Positions 53,720 through 62,697 of a stretch of DNA of 64,000 bases are shown one piece after another. The stretch is taken from positions 1,302,001 to 1,366,000 of the forward strand of contig JACJZV010000001.1 of NCBI GenBank assembly GCA_020635395.1, written 5' to 3'. This DNA is from Flavobacteriales bacterium (GTDB lineage Bacteria; Bacteroidota; Bacteroidia; NS11-12g; UBA9320). Both the position numbers and the translations under genes were made by a program. The notes below the pieces were generated by a model, which was given only the letters and a program-made list of their open reading frames with translations, made no database searches and had not been told where the DNA came from. The first letter of the stretch is position 1. Every line of letters starts with the position of its first letter.

Positions 53720-54274
53720 ATGATTATGAAAGCTCAATTGGTCATGTTGTTTGCCTTTTTTACCACACTTTTAGGCTGCCAAAAGGATATTGCTCTCCAA
53801 CCCCAAATTCTCCCTATGGAATTGAGTCCACAAATATTGTTCGAGTGCAGCATAACGGGATATGGTATAATCAACAATGAAGTACGTTATCTACTTACCC
53901 AAGATGGGAAGGTTGTGTCAGCTGAATGGCCAGAAAATGACCTTGATTGGAACAATGAAAAAGGAGGGTTCATTTCAAAAGAAGACCTTTTCTCAAATTA
54001 TGATAAATGCAGCCTTGTCTGGGAAATTGATACAACTGAATTGAAGGAAAAGGTAAAACTCATTGAGGCAACTATTGACGGGTTAATGACCGAACTTTAT
54101 ATACCCAAGGTGTACTTTTACTCTACAACTACTTTAAGTTGTTATCATTGGGATGAACAAAAACAAATGTACCGCAATCAACTATTGCTTATGGATGGTC
54201 GATTTCAACAAGCAAACACCACAGAAGAGGCTCGACAACTTATTCCATATTTGAGAAAGGTTTTTAAACGATAA
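53720..54274 (+). CDS. Hypothetical lipoprotein
   Basis: The start is ATG 53720 or 53726 (184 or 182 residues); both precede the signal peptide, which ends in lipobox LLGC (Cys at about 18-20). The domain has a SITGYGIINNEVRYLLTQDGKV beginning and the end FQQANTTEEARQLIPYLRKVF. No family is recognised. It is a lone gene, divergent from uup. Confidence 0.68.
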   Translation: MIMKAQLVMLFAFFTTLLGCQKDIALQPQILPMELSPQILFECSITGYGIINNEVRYLLTQDGKVVSAEWPENDLDWNNEKGGFISKEDLFSNYDKCSLVWEIDTTELKEKVKLIEATIDGLMTELYIPKVYFYSTTTLSCYHWDEQKQMYRNQLLLMDGRFQQANTTEEARQLIPYLRKVFKR

Positions 54275-54379
54275 ACAAAGTCTTTTTATGGAGATGTTTT
54301 CTAATTATTAATTTACCACAACATGATAAATTTCTGGTGACCAATAAAATGAGTTCTCAAAAAAGAGTTAATTTTGTCC

Positions 54380-54432
54380 ATAATTTAACGTTATAGCAGA
54401 ATAAAGTTTCGCTATAAGGAACGTTAAATTAT
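54380..54432 (+). other. Long hairpin before the frameshifted secreted gene
   Basis: ATAATTTAACG + TTATAGC (54380-54397) pairs with GCTATAA + CGTTAAATTAT (54411-54432), with a 4-nt bulge (GGAA) and a 13-nt loop. It lies between the lipoprotein gene and the T9SS gene. It may be a terminator without a T run or a leader structure. Confidence 0.45.
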
Positions 54433-54540
54433 AGAATGCAATGTTGGTCAAGAATAATACAAAAATTTTTTTATCCATTTTTTTGGTACATTCCGTACCC
54501 ACATTTTCTTATTTCCTAATTTTCATAAATTTATAATAAC

Positions 54541-56069
54541 ATGTACAAAATTTTTATTTTCTTTACTTTATTATTAACCACCTATATTTCGTACGCAGCG
54601 AAAACTTGGGTAGGAAGCACTAGTCCAATTACAGATTCCGCTTGGAACACTGCGTCAAATTGGTCTCCGAGTGGAATACCAGGAGGTTCTGAAAAAGTTA
54701 TATTCAATACCACCGTAGAAATTTACAGCAATGTGTCAATAACGAGTTCAAACCCCATTGATGTTGATGACTATGGCAGTTTGACGATTATTCCTGACCC
54801 AAATAGCACAAGTGCTGATACGTTTAGAGCGGCAATCGTTAGAATGGGAGATAGTGCCACATTGGTAAATGAGGCTAATGTAATTTTTAGCGATTTAAAT
54901 TATGGTTTAACAAGCTCAGGTAGCGGCGGTGCCGAAGTAACAAACGGCGGCTATATGAGTTAAAAAACTTAAATGTTGGAAATGGCACTATTCCCAGCAA
55001 TTTTACCAATGATGGTGTTTTATTAATTGAAAAAAACGTGGTGGTAGAAGAAGGATATTTTACAACAATTAGTGGATCTACGGCTAACATGGACGGTATT
55101 CTGATTAGAGCTGGAGGAACAATGGCCAACTACGGTACGGTAACCTCAACGGCCAGCGGTTCTACGGGCAAGGTGGTCGTAGAAGGAGGTGGTACGTTGC
55201 ACAATTATAGCACTGGTGAAATAACCGCAGAAATTGGAACTGGAAACATTTACCCCATAGATATTAATGGAACGTTTATTAATGATGGATTAATTCACGT
55301 TGGTATTCCCGTTGTTTCTGGAAGCTATAATGCCGGAGCAAAGGGTATTCATATATCAAATGGTGGTGATTTTTCCAATACAGGTAACATTACATTCAAT
55401 ATCGATCCTGCCAATTGTATTATTGTCGATAATTCGGGTAGCTCAGGATCTTATTCAAATACGGGGTTGTACACCATTTACTCAGGGAGTGCTTGCGGTT
55501 TACCTCTTCCCGTAACGTGGCTGTCGTTCAATGGTAAGCCATTAAAAAATTCAATTGAATTAACCTGGGAAACAGCCAGTGAAATGAACAATGAAAAGTT
55601 TCAGATATTTAGATCAACAGATAAAGGTAATTGGGAAATTTTGGTGTCTGTGCCTTCAAAAAATGGAAATGCAAATTCAAAGCAAACCTATTCTTATGTA
55701 GATAATGATGTGGTAGTTGGTACAACCTACTATTACCAGCTAAAACAAATTGACTACAACGATGACTTTACAATGTCAGAAATTGTTCGTGTAAAATGGG
55801 GTTTGAATTCAAATAACGACCAAATTAGTATTTATCCCAACCCTTTAAATGATCGAATACTAAATGTTCAAAGCAATACTGATGGAACATACGAGTTAAA
55901 TAACTCACTTGGGCAAACCATCAAATCGGGCAACATCGATTCGGGTGAAAACAAAATCGAATTCAATGAAATGATTGATTCGCACGGTGCATTTTTATAT
56001 TATTTGATTGTTAAAAATAGTTACGGAGAAATTGTATCGTCGTCTAAAATTGTTACATATACGAAATAA
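54541..56069 (+). pseudogene. T9SS-secreted protein, split by a frameshift
   Basis: The first part (54541-54963) has a signal peptide ending SYA and a WVGS...WNTASNWSPSGIPGGSEKVIF opening, typical of secreted proteins with right-handed beta-solenoid repeats. The frame stops at TAA 54961. The coding sequence then goes on in the -1 frame from about 54954 (tat gag tta aaa aac...). The second part (open from there; first start codon GTG 55038) runs to 56069 and ends in a T9SS sorting domain (IYPNPLNDR...). Removing one TA from TATAT at 54952-54956 restores one frame of 508 residues. Confidence 0.75.
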
Positions 56070-56106
56070 AGAAATCGAGTTTTACCACTTCAGGTAACAC
56101 TTATCG

Positions 56107-56145
56107 AAACCACCATTTACAGCAAGTGAATGGTGGTTTTTGTTT
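56107..56145 (+). terminator. Rho-independent terminator
   Basis: AAACCACCATT (56107-56117) pairs with AATGGTGGTTT (56129-56139), followed by a T-rich run (TTTTTGTTTTT). It closes the frameshifted T9SS gene. Confidence 0.88.
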
Positions 56146-56215
56146 TTATAAATAGCACACTTTAAAGTATAATTGAAAATTATCATTGACTGGTAATTTT
56201 AAAATGGCTTTAAAC

Positions 56216-56710
56216 ATGAAATCGACTATCGCAATTATCTTCTTTTTGGTTCTTTCCTTCCAGGGTTTGTGTACTATTATTCATGTCGAATTCAAAATAA
56301 AAAATAAGGAGATTGCGGATTTTGGGTTAGTATATGTAATTGTTCAGGATTCTTTGGGTAGAAGTATTTCTGCCAGCAATATAAATGGTAAAAGTGCCCT
56401 GCTTGATGTTAGTGATACCCTATCGGGCAAGTTAAAGCTAAAAATAGAGGCCTATGGTTATTTCCCCATCGAAATTCAACTTTCACCTCAAACCCTTTTA
56501 CAAAATGATTCTATAACAATTTCAAATGTCAAATTGATAAAATCATCTGCCAAAAAAATTCCCCGAAAAGCCATGTGTGCAGTATATGCACCAAAGGAAA
56601 AAGACATTCCCAAGAAAATAAACATTAAGATAAATGGTAAAAAAAACATTTTGGTGCCTAATAAAGCCGGAGTGAGGGATCTTACCTACATCAATCAAAC
56701 GGAGGTTTAA
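56216..56710 (+). CDS. Hypothetical secreted protein
   Basis: Start at ATG 56216 (164 residues); the frame is open 30 bp upstream. A signal peptide (about 1-20, GLCT) is followed by a domain with a carboxypeptidase-regulatory-like flavour (VQDSLGRSISASNINGKSALLDVSD, then LKLKIEAYGYFPIEIQL), which may be a peptidase-regulatory or CNA-B-like fold. The C-terminal 45 residues are basic (KKIPRKAMC...). I cannot name the family. Confidence 0.65.
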   Translation: MKSTIAIIFFLVLSFQGLCTIIHVEFKIKNKEIADFGLVYVIVQDSLGRSISASNINGKSALLDVSDTLSGKLKLKIEAYGYFPIEIQLSPQTLLQNDSITISNVKLIKSSAKKIPRKAMCAVYAPKEKDIPKKINIKINGKKNILVPNKAGVRDLTYINQTEV

Positions 56711-56756
56711 AGTAAATTCATTCCGCTTTTGAAGTTCAAAACCCGAACCCAAAAAC

Positions 56757-56764
56757 TATATTTG
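56757..56764 (+). promoter_or_regulatory. -7 box of the thioredoxin-like gene
   Basis: TATATTTG matches TAnnTTTG and lies 17 nt before the ATG; no good -33 TTG is seen. Confidence 0.4.
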
Positions 56765-56781
56765 CCCAAAATTTTCAGACA

Positions 56782-57324
56782 ATGGAACTCGGTAAAAAAC
56801 TTTTTAAATTCGAACTAAAAGCCACAGATGGTGAAGTATATTCAAATTATAGTTTTGCCGACAGAACGGCGTTATTGATTGTGGTAACCTGCAATCATTG
56901 CCCGTATGCCAATGCCTATTGGAAACGAATTGAGCGATTTAGCACCATTTATGAAGAGGACAATTTGGCGGTGGTTTGCATAAATCCAAACGATGCGGAA
57001 AAATATCCTCAGGATTCGTTTGAAAACATGGTGCAATTGATGAATGAAAACAAATTTAATTTTGTTTATCTACACGACGAAGCCCAAACCGTTACCAAAA
57101 AATTAGGTGCCACGCGAACTCCCGAGGCTTTTTTGTTCAACTCAAAACGGGAGTTGGTTTATAAAGGTGCCATAGACGACTCGTGGGAAAACCCACATTC
57201 TGTAACCCGTGTTTACTTGGAAGATGCCATCGAGGCATCATTAGACGGTTTAGAGGTTGATTTTCCTGAAATAAATCCTGTTGGGTGTTCCATTAAATGG
57301 AAACCCGGCAACGAACCCAAATGA
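56782..57324 (+). CDS. Thioredoxin-family protein (peroxiredoxin-like)
   Basis: A 180-residue cytosolic protein without a signal peptide. It carries a CNHC active site (Cys37, Cys40) inside VVTCNHCPYANAYW, the pattern of the PRX_like/AhpC-TSA redoxin group (CNHCPY). The cis-Pro side is near TRTPEAFLFN. GAIDDSWENP completes the fold. The last residues have another Cys (PVGCSIKWKP). The redox partner is unknown. Its stop overlaps the SDR start by 4 bp (ATGA). Confidence 0.85.
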   Translation: MELGKKLFKFELKATDGEVYSNYSFADRTALLIVVTCNHCPYANAYWKRIERFSTIYEEDNLAVVCINPNDAEKYPQDSFENMVQLMNENKFNFVYLHDEAQTVTKKLGATRTPEAFLFNSKRELVYKGAIDDSWENPHSVTRVYLEDAIEASLDGLEVDFPEINPVGCSIKWKPGNEPK

Positions 57325-58154
57325 AATTTGATTTACACAACAAGGTTGTCATCATCACTGGTGCCTCATCGGGCATAGGTGCAGCTTCGGCTTTGGCCAT
57401 TTCAAAACTGGGGGCAAAAGTGGTGTTAGCTTCGCGAAATATCGATAAGTTAAACCTTGTTGCAAACAAATGTACCCCAAAAAACAACGTTTTGGTGGTA
57501 GTTACCGACATATCAAAAGAATCTGATTGCAAGAATTTAATTGATAAAACGGTTGAGCATTTTGGTAGATTAGACGCGTTGGTGTGCAATGCCGGAAAAT
57601 CCATGCGAGGTTTGGTAGAAAATACCTCCGTTTCAGTATTTCGAGAGTTGATGGATGTCAATTTTTGGGGATGCTTGTACTGCACACAAGCTGCCATGCC
57701 ACACTTGTTAAAATCAAGAGGAATGCTGGTAGGGGTGAGCTCTGTTTCAGGTTTTAAGTCGTTGGCAGGTCGCTCCGGATATTCGGCATCTAAACACGCA
57801 CTCAACGGATTTTTGGATTGTGTAAAAACCGAAAATTTAAAAACGGGTGTACATGTTTTAACGTTTTGTCCGGGCTTTACGGCCACCGATATTCGACTGA
57901 ATGCCTTAAACGAACGTGGAGAAACGCAGGCCGAAACTCCTCGAAACGAAGAAAAAATGATGAAGCCGGAGGAGGTTGCCCATAAGTTATGTCAATCCAT
58001 TCAGCAGAAAAAAGACTTTGTGGTGCTGACCAAAGAGGGGAAGATTATTTATTGGTTAAGTAAATTTGTCCCCAATTTTATTTCAAAAAAGATTTTTGAA
58101 GAATTTGCAAAAGAACCCAACTCTCCATTGAGAATCCAACCTTTAAACGAATAA
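57321..58154 (+). CDS. Short-chain dehydrogenase/reductase (SDR)
   Basis: A 277-residue NAD(P)-dependent oxidoreductase. The cofactor motif TGASSGIG is at residues 13-20, NAG at 90-92, and the catalytic triad is Ser141, Tyr154 and Lys158 in the YSASK box. The C-terminal part is longer than in typical fatty acid SDRs and includes IYWLSKFVPNFISKKIFEEF, which may be a membrane-associated helix. The substrate cannot be told. ATG 57321 overlaps the previous gene by 4 bp, and argS follows after 3 bp, so the three genes form one transcript. Confidence 0.9.
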   Translation: MKFDLHNKVVIITGASSGIGAASALAISKLGAKVVLASRNIDKLNLVANKCTPKNNVLVVVTDISKESDCKNLIDKTVEHFGRLDALVCNAGKSMRGLVENTSVSVFRELMDVNFWGCLYCTQAAMPHLLKSRGMLVGVSSVSGFKSLAGRSGYSASKHALNGFLDCVKTENLKTGVHVLTFCPGFTATDIRLNALNERGETQAETPRNEEKMMKPEEVAHKLCQSIQQKKDFVVLTKEGKIIYWLSKFVPNFISKKIFEEFAKEPNSPLRIQPLNE

Positions 58155-58157
58155 AAA

Positions 58158-59924
58158 TTGATACTTACATTAAAAAAGTGCATTGCCGACTCTTTTGTTA
58201 GTTTGTTTAACGAACAACTTGATTTTGAGCAAATTAAACTGGAAAATACCAATCCGGATTTTGAAGGAAATTTCACTTTTGTTGTTTTTCCGTATTTAAG
58301 AGTTTCAAAGAAAAAACCAGAAGAAACGGCTCAATTAATCGGCGAGTTTGTAAAAGCAAAGATGCCCGAAATTCAAGCGTTTAATGTGGTAAAGGGTTTT
58401 TTAAATTTTTCATTTTCTGAGAAATTTTGGATAGGCCAACTTTCGCGGTTTAATAGTGCCAACCGATTGGGCAAAACCACCGATAACCCTGAGAAAATAA
58501 TGGTGGAATATTCATCCCCGAATACCAACAAACCATTGCATTTGGGGCATGTACGAAATAATTTATTGGGATATTCTATCTGCCAAATTTTGGAATATTA
58601 TGGCCATGATGTTATGAAGGTAAACTTGGTAAACGACCGAGGAATTCATATTTGCAAAAGCATGCTGGCCTATCAGCACTTTGGCAACGGCGAAACTCCA
58701 GAAATAGCAGGGATGAAGGGTGACCATTTAATTGGCAAATACTATGTGATGTTCGACAAGCTAAACCGCGATGAAGCGGCACAATTGGTGGCGGAAGGCA
58801 TGGATGAAGAAAAGGCCAAAATGCAAACCACTTGGATGAAACAAGCCTCTGAAATGCTCGAAAAATGGGAGCAGGGAGATGCGGAAACAGTTGCCCTTTG
58901 GAAAAAAATGAATGAGTGGGTGTATGATGGATTTGAGGTTACCTACAAACGAATGGGTGTGCAGTTCGATAAATTTTATTACGAATCAAACACGTATTTA
59001 TTGGGTAAAGAAATAGTAGAGGAGGGGCTGGCCAAAAAAGTTTTTTATCGAAAACCCGACGGTAGTGTTTGGATTGATTTAACCGCCGATGGATTAGACG
59101 AAAAGCTACTGCTACGAGCCAACGGAACCAGTGTGTATATGACCCAAGACATGGGTACAGCCGATTTGAAATATGCCGATTTTCCGGCCAAACAATCGGT
59201 GTATGTGGTGGGAAACGAGCAGGATTATCACTTTAAAGTTTTGCAACTCATTCTTCAAAAACTTGGCCGTCCGTATGCCGATGGAATCTATCATAAAAGT
59301 TATGGTATGGTAGAACTTCCAACCGGAAAGTTAAAAACACGTGAGGGAAAAGTGGTAGATGCTGACGACCTAATGGACGAAATGTATGAAACAGCCAAAA
59401 CCCGCACAGCCGAGCAGGGCAAAACAGATGGCTTGTCGGAAAATGAATTAGATAAACTTTATGAAACGTTGGGTATGGGAGCCCTAAAATACTTTTTACT
59501 AAAAGTAGATCCCACAAAAAAAATATTGTTTAATCCGGCAGAGAGTGTTGATTTTCAGGGAAATACCGGAACTTTTATACAATATACTCACGCACGTTGT
59601 CAGTCTATTTTGTCAAATGTCGAGGTGCCTTCCGAACTTCGTTTTGATGGCAAATTGGAAAAAGTGGAGCAAGATTTAATGGTTCACTTTTTCCAATTTG
59701 ATACAACGCTTGAAGAGGCAGCACGACAAATGAGTCCGGCGGTGATAGCCCAGTATTTATACGACACGGCCAAATTATACAACACGTTTTACAACCAATG
59801 TTCCATTTTAAGAGCAGATACCCAAGAGCAAATTCAACTACGAATTGCATTGACCAACACAACCGCCAAAATGTTAAGAGTTTGTGGCAAGATGTTGGGC
59901 ATTGTTATGCCCGAAAGGATGTAA
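58158..59924 (+). CDS. argS: Arginyl-tRNA synthetase
   Basis: A 588-residue class I synthetase. The N-terminal additional domain (about 1-90) is followed by the HLGH form of the HIGH motif at 128-131, then YKRMGVQFDKFYYESN. In place of KMSKS it has KTREGK, as in many arginyl enzymes. The C-terminal helical domain ends with TAKMLRVCGKMLGIVMPERM. The start is TTG 58158, 3 bp after the SDR stop; the first ATG lies too far in. It converges with the carbonic anhydrase gene (5 bp). It charges the tRNA-Arg of this window. Confidence 0.95.
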   Translation: MILTLKKCIADSFVSLFNEQLDFEQIKLENTNPDFEGNFTFVVFPYLRVSKKKPEETAQLIGEFVKAKMPEIQAFNVVKGFLNFSFSEKFWIGQLSRFNSANRLGKTTDNPEKIMVEYSSPNTNKPLHLGHVRNNLLGYSICQILEYYGHDVMKVNLVNDRGIHICKSMLAYQHFGNGETPEIAGMKGDHLIGKYYVMFDKLNRDEAAQLVAEGMDEEKAKMQTTWMKQASEMLEKWEQGDAETVALWKKMNEWVYDGFEVTYKRMGVQFDKFYYESNTYLLGKEIVEEGLAKKVFYRKPDGSVWIDLTADGLDEKLLLRANGTSVYMTQDMGTADLKYADFPAKQSVYVVGNEQDYHFKVLQLILQKLGRPYADGIYHKSYGMVELPTGKLKTREGKVVDADDLMDEMYETAKTRTAEQGKTDGLSENELDKLYETLGMGALKYFLLKVDPTKKILFNPAESVDFQGNTGTFIQYTHARCQSILSNVEVPSELRFDGKLEKVEQDLMVHFFQFDTTLEEAARQMSPAVIAQYLYDTAKLYNTFYNQCSILRADTQEQIQLRIALTNTTAKMLRVCGKMLGIVMPERM

Positions 59925-59929
59925 TGAGT

Positions 59930-60568
59930 TTAATGGAGGTCGTAAATATTTTGGATATTTTTTAAAATATCTTCAAAGTCGAGGTTTAAATCCACCAAGA
60001 GTCCTTCACGCAAATCATATACCCAGCCGTGAACTTTGGGAAATCCGTTTTCGAGATATTTTTTTTGAACAGAAGCAATTTTGATAATATTTACACATTG
60101 TTCTTGCACGTTTAACTCCACCAATCGGTCAAAACGTTCCTTTTTATTTTCAAAGGCATCCAATTGTTTTTGATGCAGTCTATACACATCGCGTATATTT
60201 CTGAGCCAACCGTTTAAAAGGCCATAATCTTTTGATTGCATTGCCGCATTTACACCACCACACCCGTAATGACCGCACACCACAATGTGTTTTACCTCCA
60301 AATGCACAACGGCATATTCTATAACACTTTGAATATTCAAATCAGTAGAAACAACCATATTGGCAATGTTTCGATGCACAAATACATCACCGGGTTCAAG
60401 CCCCATAATGGTGTTGGCCGGAACTCGGCTATCACTGCAACCAATATATAAATAGTCGGGACTTTGGTCTTTGGCCAATTTCTCAAAAAAGTTGGCATCT
60501 TTATGTTTCATTTCTTCCACCCAAGCTCGGTTGTTGTCAAAAATTTCATCGTATTTTTTCTCCCACAT
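59930..60568 (-). CDS. can: Beta-class carbonic anhydrase
   Basis: A 212-residue cytosolic enzyme for CO2/bicarbonate exchange. The zinc ligands are Cys44, His100 and Cys103; the Asp46-Arg48 dyad sits in the CSDSR motif. GHYGCGG (99-105) is the second signature. The length is usual for the family. It is a single gene, converging with argS. Confidence 0.95.
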   Translation of the reverse strand: MWEKKYDEIFDNNRAWVEEMKHKDANFFEKLAKDQSPDYLYIGCSDSRVPANTIMGLEPGDVFVHRNIANMVVSTDLNIQSVIEYAVVHLEVKHIVVCGHYGCGGVNAAMQSKDYGLLNGWLRNIRDVYRLHQKQLDAFENKKERFDRLVELNVQEQCVNIIKIASVQKKYLENGFPKVHGWVYDLREGLLVDLNLDFEDILKNIQNIYDLH

Positions 60569-60624
60569 ATTTTTAATATTTTTATTGTAACATATTTTTA
60601 GAGTAAATGTTTCATTCCATCCAT

Positions 60625-61707
60625 TTAAAACGGTGAAGAATATTTACGGTCTGTTGTAAGGCTATTATCACTCAACGTTTTTAAAAAGGCTACTAAATCC
60701 ATTTTATCTTGTTCGGTAAGTCGCAATCCTGTGTTTGCAGTGGCTCTAAGGGCTTGATCGAGCGAGTTTGATTCTTTGATTTCTGAATTGTAATGATTAA
60801 CTACCTCGTCTAATGTCTTAAAACGACCATCGTGCATATAGGGAGCAGTTAGAGCAATATTTCGCAAACTTGGTATTTTAAATGCTGCAATATCCTTTAC
60901 TTCTCGCGTAACCTTGTATCTTCCCGAATCCTTAAAATTAGCATTGTTGTCTAAACCATTATTGGCATATAAATCGTTTTCAAAATTGTATCCTCCATGG
61001 CAATGAGCACAATCTGCTCCGCTTTTGTCGGGAAAAAACTCGTTGTATTCTGTGTTAAAAAGCACATAACCACGTTTCTCACTTTCGGTAAAAACGGTTG
61101 AGTCTTTTAAAAAAGCATCATATTTTGAGTTGTTAGAAACAATGCTGTTCATAAACTGTTCTAAAGCCAGTGAAATTAATTTTTCGTTAATGGTTGAAGT
61201 ACCAAAAGCAGCTTTGAATTTTTCGGGATAAACATTGGAGGCACTCAGTTTGGCAATTACATTTTCTAAAGTTTCGTCCATTTCCAATGCGTCTTGAATG
61301 GGTTTAAGCGATTGATCTCGAAGCAAATGGGCTCTTCCATCCCAAAAAAATTCGTTGGTATTCCAAGCCATATTAAATACACCCATAGCCTGCCGTTTGC
61401 CGGGCAAATGCCTTACACCCAACGAAAAACGGCTCGTATCGCTAAATGCAAATTTTTGAATGTGACAACTTGCACATGCTTGGCTTCCATCTTTTGAAAG
61501 CATGGTTTCATAAAAAAGCATTCTGCCAAGTGCAACACCCTCCACAGTCAATGGATTATCAGCATTGATTAGAGGTGCTGGAAAATTTCCAGTTTCGAGG
61601 GTGTATGGGGTTGGCGACTCCTCGCCAATAATCACATCTTTGTCTTTACACGACGCGTAAAATAAAATCATGGCAGATAGAAGTGCAATTGAAATTTTAA
61701 TCTTCAT
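60625..61707 (-). CDS. Di-heme cytochrome c peroxidase / MauG-type lipoprotein (second)
   Basis: A 360-residue di-heme protein of the CcpA/MauG family. The N-terminus carries a lipobox (YASC, Cys at about residue 20). Heme c sites are CASCH at about 77-81 and CAHCH at about 236-240. The typical stretches are LGRMLFYETMLSKDGSQ, AMGVFNMAWNTNEFFWDGRAHLLRDQ and PSLRNIALTAPYMHDGRF. A periplasmic or outer membrane position is likely. Its start overlaps the preceding peroxidase stop by 4 bp. With the MbnP-like gene it looks like an MbnH-type partner. Confidence 0.9.
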   Translation of the reverse strand: MKIKISIALLSAMILFYASCKDKDVIIGEESPTPYTLETGNFPAPLINADNPLTVEGVALGRMLFYETMLSKDGSQACASCHIQKFAFSDTSRFSLGVRHLPGKRQAMGVFNMAWNTNEFFWDGRAHLLRDQSLKPIQDALEMDETLENVIAKLSASNVYPEKFKAAFGTSTINEKLISLALEQFMNSIVSNNSKYDAFLKDSTVFTESEKRGYVLFNTEYNEFFPDKSGADCAHCHGGYNFENDLYANNGLDNNANFKDSGRYKVTREVKDIAAFKIPSLRNIALTAPYMHDGRFKTLDEVVNHYNSEIKESNSLDQALRATANTGLRLTEQDKMDLVAFLKTLSDNSLTTDRKYSSPF

Positions 61708-62696
61708 TGTAATCTAAATGTTGTATTTGCTAAAAATTGGTTATCCGTCAGTGATTTTAGAAAATCCACCAACTGATTTTTTTCTGTTTCGTTTAAATGC
61801 AGGGGTTTAATCAAATCACTTTTGTTTTCATGAGGTTTTCCACCCGAATTGTAATGGTTGATGACCGATGGCAAATCGGGCAATGAACCGTCGTGCATAT
61901 AGGGGGCAGTAATGGCCACATTTCTCAATGAAGCCACTTTAAAAAGTGCCTCGTCTGATTGCAAACCTGTTAGACGTTTGCGGCCCAAGTCGGCATACTT
62001 TTCATACAAACCGTTGTTGGCAAATGCATAGTTGGTAAAATTAAAACCCGAATGGCATTTGCTGCAATTGGTTTTATCGCTGAAAAATAATTCCATTCCG
62101 GCTTTTTGATTCTCGGTCAATTCATTTCTATCAAAATCGGAATTAGAAGAGAGTAAACCACGCTCAAAAGTGGCCAATGCCCGCACCAACACATAATAAT
62201 CAAAAGGCCTGTTGTAGGCTTCAAAACCCATGTTGGCAATCAGTGTATCACGCTTCAGTCTTTCAACTATTTCCAGAATATTAAAATCAAATTCGTTGTG
62301 TTCTTGTATTGGCACCAAAACCTGAGTTTCAAGGCTGGCCACACCTCCTTCTCGAGTGAAATATGGATGAAGGGCAACATTGCCCAAACTTGGGGTATTT
62401 CTTGTGCCGAGCCTATTAAACGCCCCTTTGCTAAAAGCAACATTATCGGCAAAGGCCAATTCTGGTTTATGACAACCTGCACAGCTGATGCTGCTGTCGT
62501 TAGAAAAAGCAACATTGTAAAACAACATTTTACCTAATTGCCATCTGATGTCCGAATATTCGTTATCCGCAGGATAAATTACACTCGGTATTTTAGATTG
62601 AAATTTGTTTTTAGAAGAGTCAATTTCTGGATCTTGGCCACAACCAGAAGCCACAAAAAAGATACAGGAAAATAGAAGTAATTCTTTGGTAATCAA
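61704..62696 (-). CDS. Di-heme cytochrome c peroxidase / MauG-type lipoprotein (first)
   Basis: A 330-residue di-heme lipoprotein; the lipobox is ASGC (Cys at about residue 19). Heme sites are CAGCH (about 76-80) and CSKCH (about 216-220), with RNTPSLGNVALHPYFTREGG between them and RNVAITAPYMHDGS near the end. It starts 1 bp after the MbnP-like gene and overlaps the second peroxidase by 4 bp. Whether it is a peroxide-removing CcpA or an MbnH-like maturase of the MbnP-like protein cannot be told from the sequence. Confidence 0.9.
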   Translation of the reverse strand: MITKELLLFSCIFFVASGCGQDPEIDSSKNKFQSKIPSVIYPADNEYSDIRWQLGKMLFYNVAFSNDSSISCAGCHKPELAFADNVAFSKGAFNRLGTRNTPSLGNVALHPYFTREGGVASLETQVLVPIQEHNEFDFNILEIVERLKRDTLIANMGFEAYNRPFDYYVLVRALATFERGLLSSNSDFDRNELTENQKAGMELFFSDKTNCSKCHSGFNFTNYAFANNGLYEKYADLGRKRLTGLQSDEALFKVASLRNVAITAPYMHDGSLPDLPSVINHYNSGGKPHENKSDLIKPLHLNETEKNQLVDFLKSLTDNQFLANTTFRLQ

Positions 62697-62697
62697 T

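Noticed and set aside
54952..54968. Programmed -1 frameshifting at the A6 run after TAA 54961
   Set aside because: The stop lies before the A-rich run in the original frame, so ribosomes would terminate before a slip; a TA insertion explains the break better.
61704..62696. Plain peroxide-removing cytochrome c peroxidases with no link to MbnP
   Set aside because: Not ruled out, but the tight operon with an MbnP-like gene makes the MbnH-type reading at least as likely, so both are stated.
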